Shown: positions 7,802 through 8,435 of the stretch, piece after piece
Position numbering within the stretch: the stretch's first letter is position 1
Layout: each line of letters begins with the position of its first letter
Source: Glaciimonas sp.
GTDB lineage: Bacteria > Pseudomonadota > Gammaproteobacteria > Burkholderiales > Burkholderiaceae
DNA: 8,435 nt
Assembly: GCA_014377145.1 (NCBI GenBank)
Contig: JACMQE010000068.1
Location: 1 to 8,435 of the forward strand
Direction of reading: 5' to 3'
Made by a program: the position numbers and the translations under genes
The notes under the pieces: generated by a model
The model's input: only the letters and a program-made list of their open reading frames with translations
What the model was told of the DNA's origin: nothing
The model's database searches: none

Positions 7802-8435
7802 ATGAAGCCAGTCATTGCACTTGTAGGAAGCCCGAACGTCGGTAAATCGACTTTATTCAACCGCATGACTCGCTCGCGCGATGCGTTAGTTGCCGATCTG
7901 CCCGGTCTGACCCGTGACCGCCACTATGGTGAGGGTCGCATTGGTGAGCGGCCGTTTTTGGTTATAGATACAGGCGGTTTTGAGCTCGTTGCCAAAGACG
8001 GCATCATGCATGAAATGGCCAAGCAGACCAAGCAAGCAGTAGCCGAAGCGGATGTCGTATTATTTATTGTGGATGGTCGTCAGGGATTGACGCCGCATGA
8101 TAAAAAAATTACTGACTTTTTGCGCAAATCAGGCCGTTCCGTAATGCTGGTCGTCAATAAATCCGAAGGGATGAAGTACACATCGGTAACCGCAGAGTTT
8201 TATGAGTTAGGCCTTGGTGACCCTTATGTTATTTCGGCGGCACAAGGTGACGGCGTAGCTGATTTAGTTGAGGAGTTTCTCGACTTGGCTTTTTCTCAGC
8301 GTCCACCGGAAATCGAAGAGCCAGTCTCCAACCATAAAAGCATCAAAATTGCAATCGTCGGTCGCCCCAATGTCGGTAAATCGACTTTGGTGAATACGCT
8401 GCTGGGAGAGGAGCGGGTAATTGCATTTGATATGC
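7802..8435 (+). CDS. der: Ribosome-assembly GTPase Der (EngA), N-terminal part (3' end outside window)
   Basis: Der is an essential GTPase with two tandem G domains and a C-terminal KH-like domain; it supports late 50S subunit assembly. The 211 residues seen cover domain 1 and the start of domain 2. Domain 1 has G1 GSPNVGKST (9-17), G2 [11 protein letters not shown] with T37, G3 DTGGF (56-60), G4 NKSEG (119-123) and G5-like SAAQG. Domain 2 begins with GRPNVGKST (187-195) and is cut at VIAFDM, just before its PGTTRD switch. Domain 1 has Ser at residue 10 where Arg is usual (GRPNVGKS in domain 2). That position is outside the phosphate-binding Lys-Ser and should not abolish binding. Glu at the fourth G4 position is, as I recall, normal in betaproteobacterial Der. 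ATG 7802 fits the family start; no Shine-Dalgarno is seen, so translation may depend on bamB termination 7 bases upstream. Confidence 0.97.
   Translation, partial: MKPVIALVGSPNVGKSTLFNRMTRSRDALVADLPGLTRDRHYGEGRIGERPFLVIDTGGFELVAKDGIMHEMAKQTKQAVAEADVVLFIVDGRQGLTPHDKKITDFLRKSGRSVMLVVNKSEGMKYTSVTAEFYELGLGDPYVISAAQGDGVADLVEEFLDLAFSQRPPEIEEPVSNHKSIKIAIVGRPNVGKSTLVNTLLGEERVIAFDM

Overview
The window is one strand-consistent gene block, all on the + strand. Its order is ndk (3' end), rlmN, pilW, rodZ, ispG, hisS, yfgM, bamB and der (5' part). This is the housekeeping cluster found in Burkholderiales (Betaproteobacteria). The protein wording, especially the remnants of RlmN and PilW and the intact IspG, HisRS and BamB, reads most like Oxalobacteraceae and its neighbours. 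That placement comes from remembered family sequences, not from a search.

The main feature is a sharp boundary between decay and preservation. From about 350 to 3146, three adjacent genes are broken. rlmN has four small frameshifts, an internal loss of about 40 codons and a lost iron-sulfur cysteine. pilW has two amber stops, two frameshifts and a locally scrambled patch. rodZ has one frameshift just after its transmembrane helix. On both sides the genes are clean: the visible C-terminal half of ndk, then ispG, hisS, yfgM, bamB and the visible part of der, about 5 kb without a lesion. Decay limited to a tRNA/rRNA-modification enzyme, a type IV pilus gene and a cell-shape gene, with isoprenoid, translation, secretion, outer-membrane and ribosome-assembly genes intact, is the pattern of a host-restricted bacterium in an active phase of genome reduction. 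The base composition also looks less GC-rich than in free-living relatives. The host-restricted lifestyle is an inference.

Layout: 1-202 Ndk C-terminus; 203-349 spacer with at most a weak promoter; 350-1404 rlmN pseudogene; 1401-2228 pilW pseudogene, keeping a 4-base start/stop overlap with rlmN; 2221-3146 rodZ, broken near 2650-2688, keeping an 8-base overlap with pilW; 3166-4431 ispG; 4524-5861 hisS; 5894-6544 yfgM; 6640-7794 bamB; 7802 to the window end, der.

The intact genes cover the last-but-one step of the MEP isoprenoid pathway (IspG), histidyl-tRNA supply (HisS), a Sec-associated inner-membrane TPR protein (YfgM), the outer-membrane assembly lipoprotein BamB and the ribosome-assembly GTPase Der. 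I found no RNA gene, mobile element, CRISPR array or new multi-gene system. The value of the window is a snapshot of stepwise gene decay inside an essential operon.
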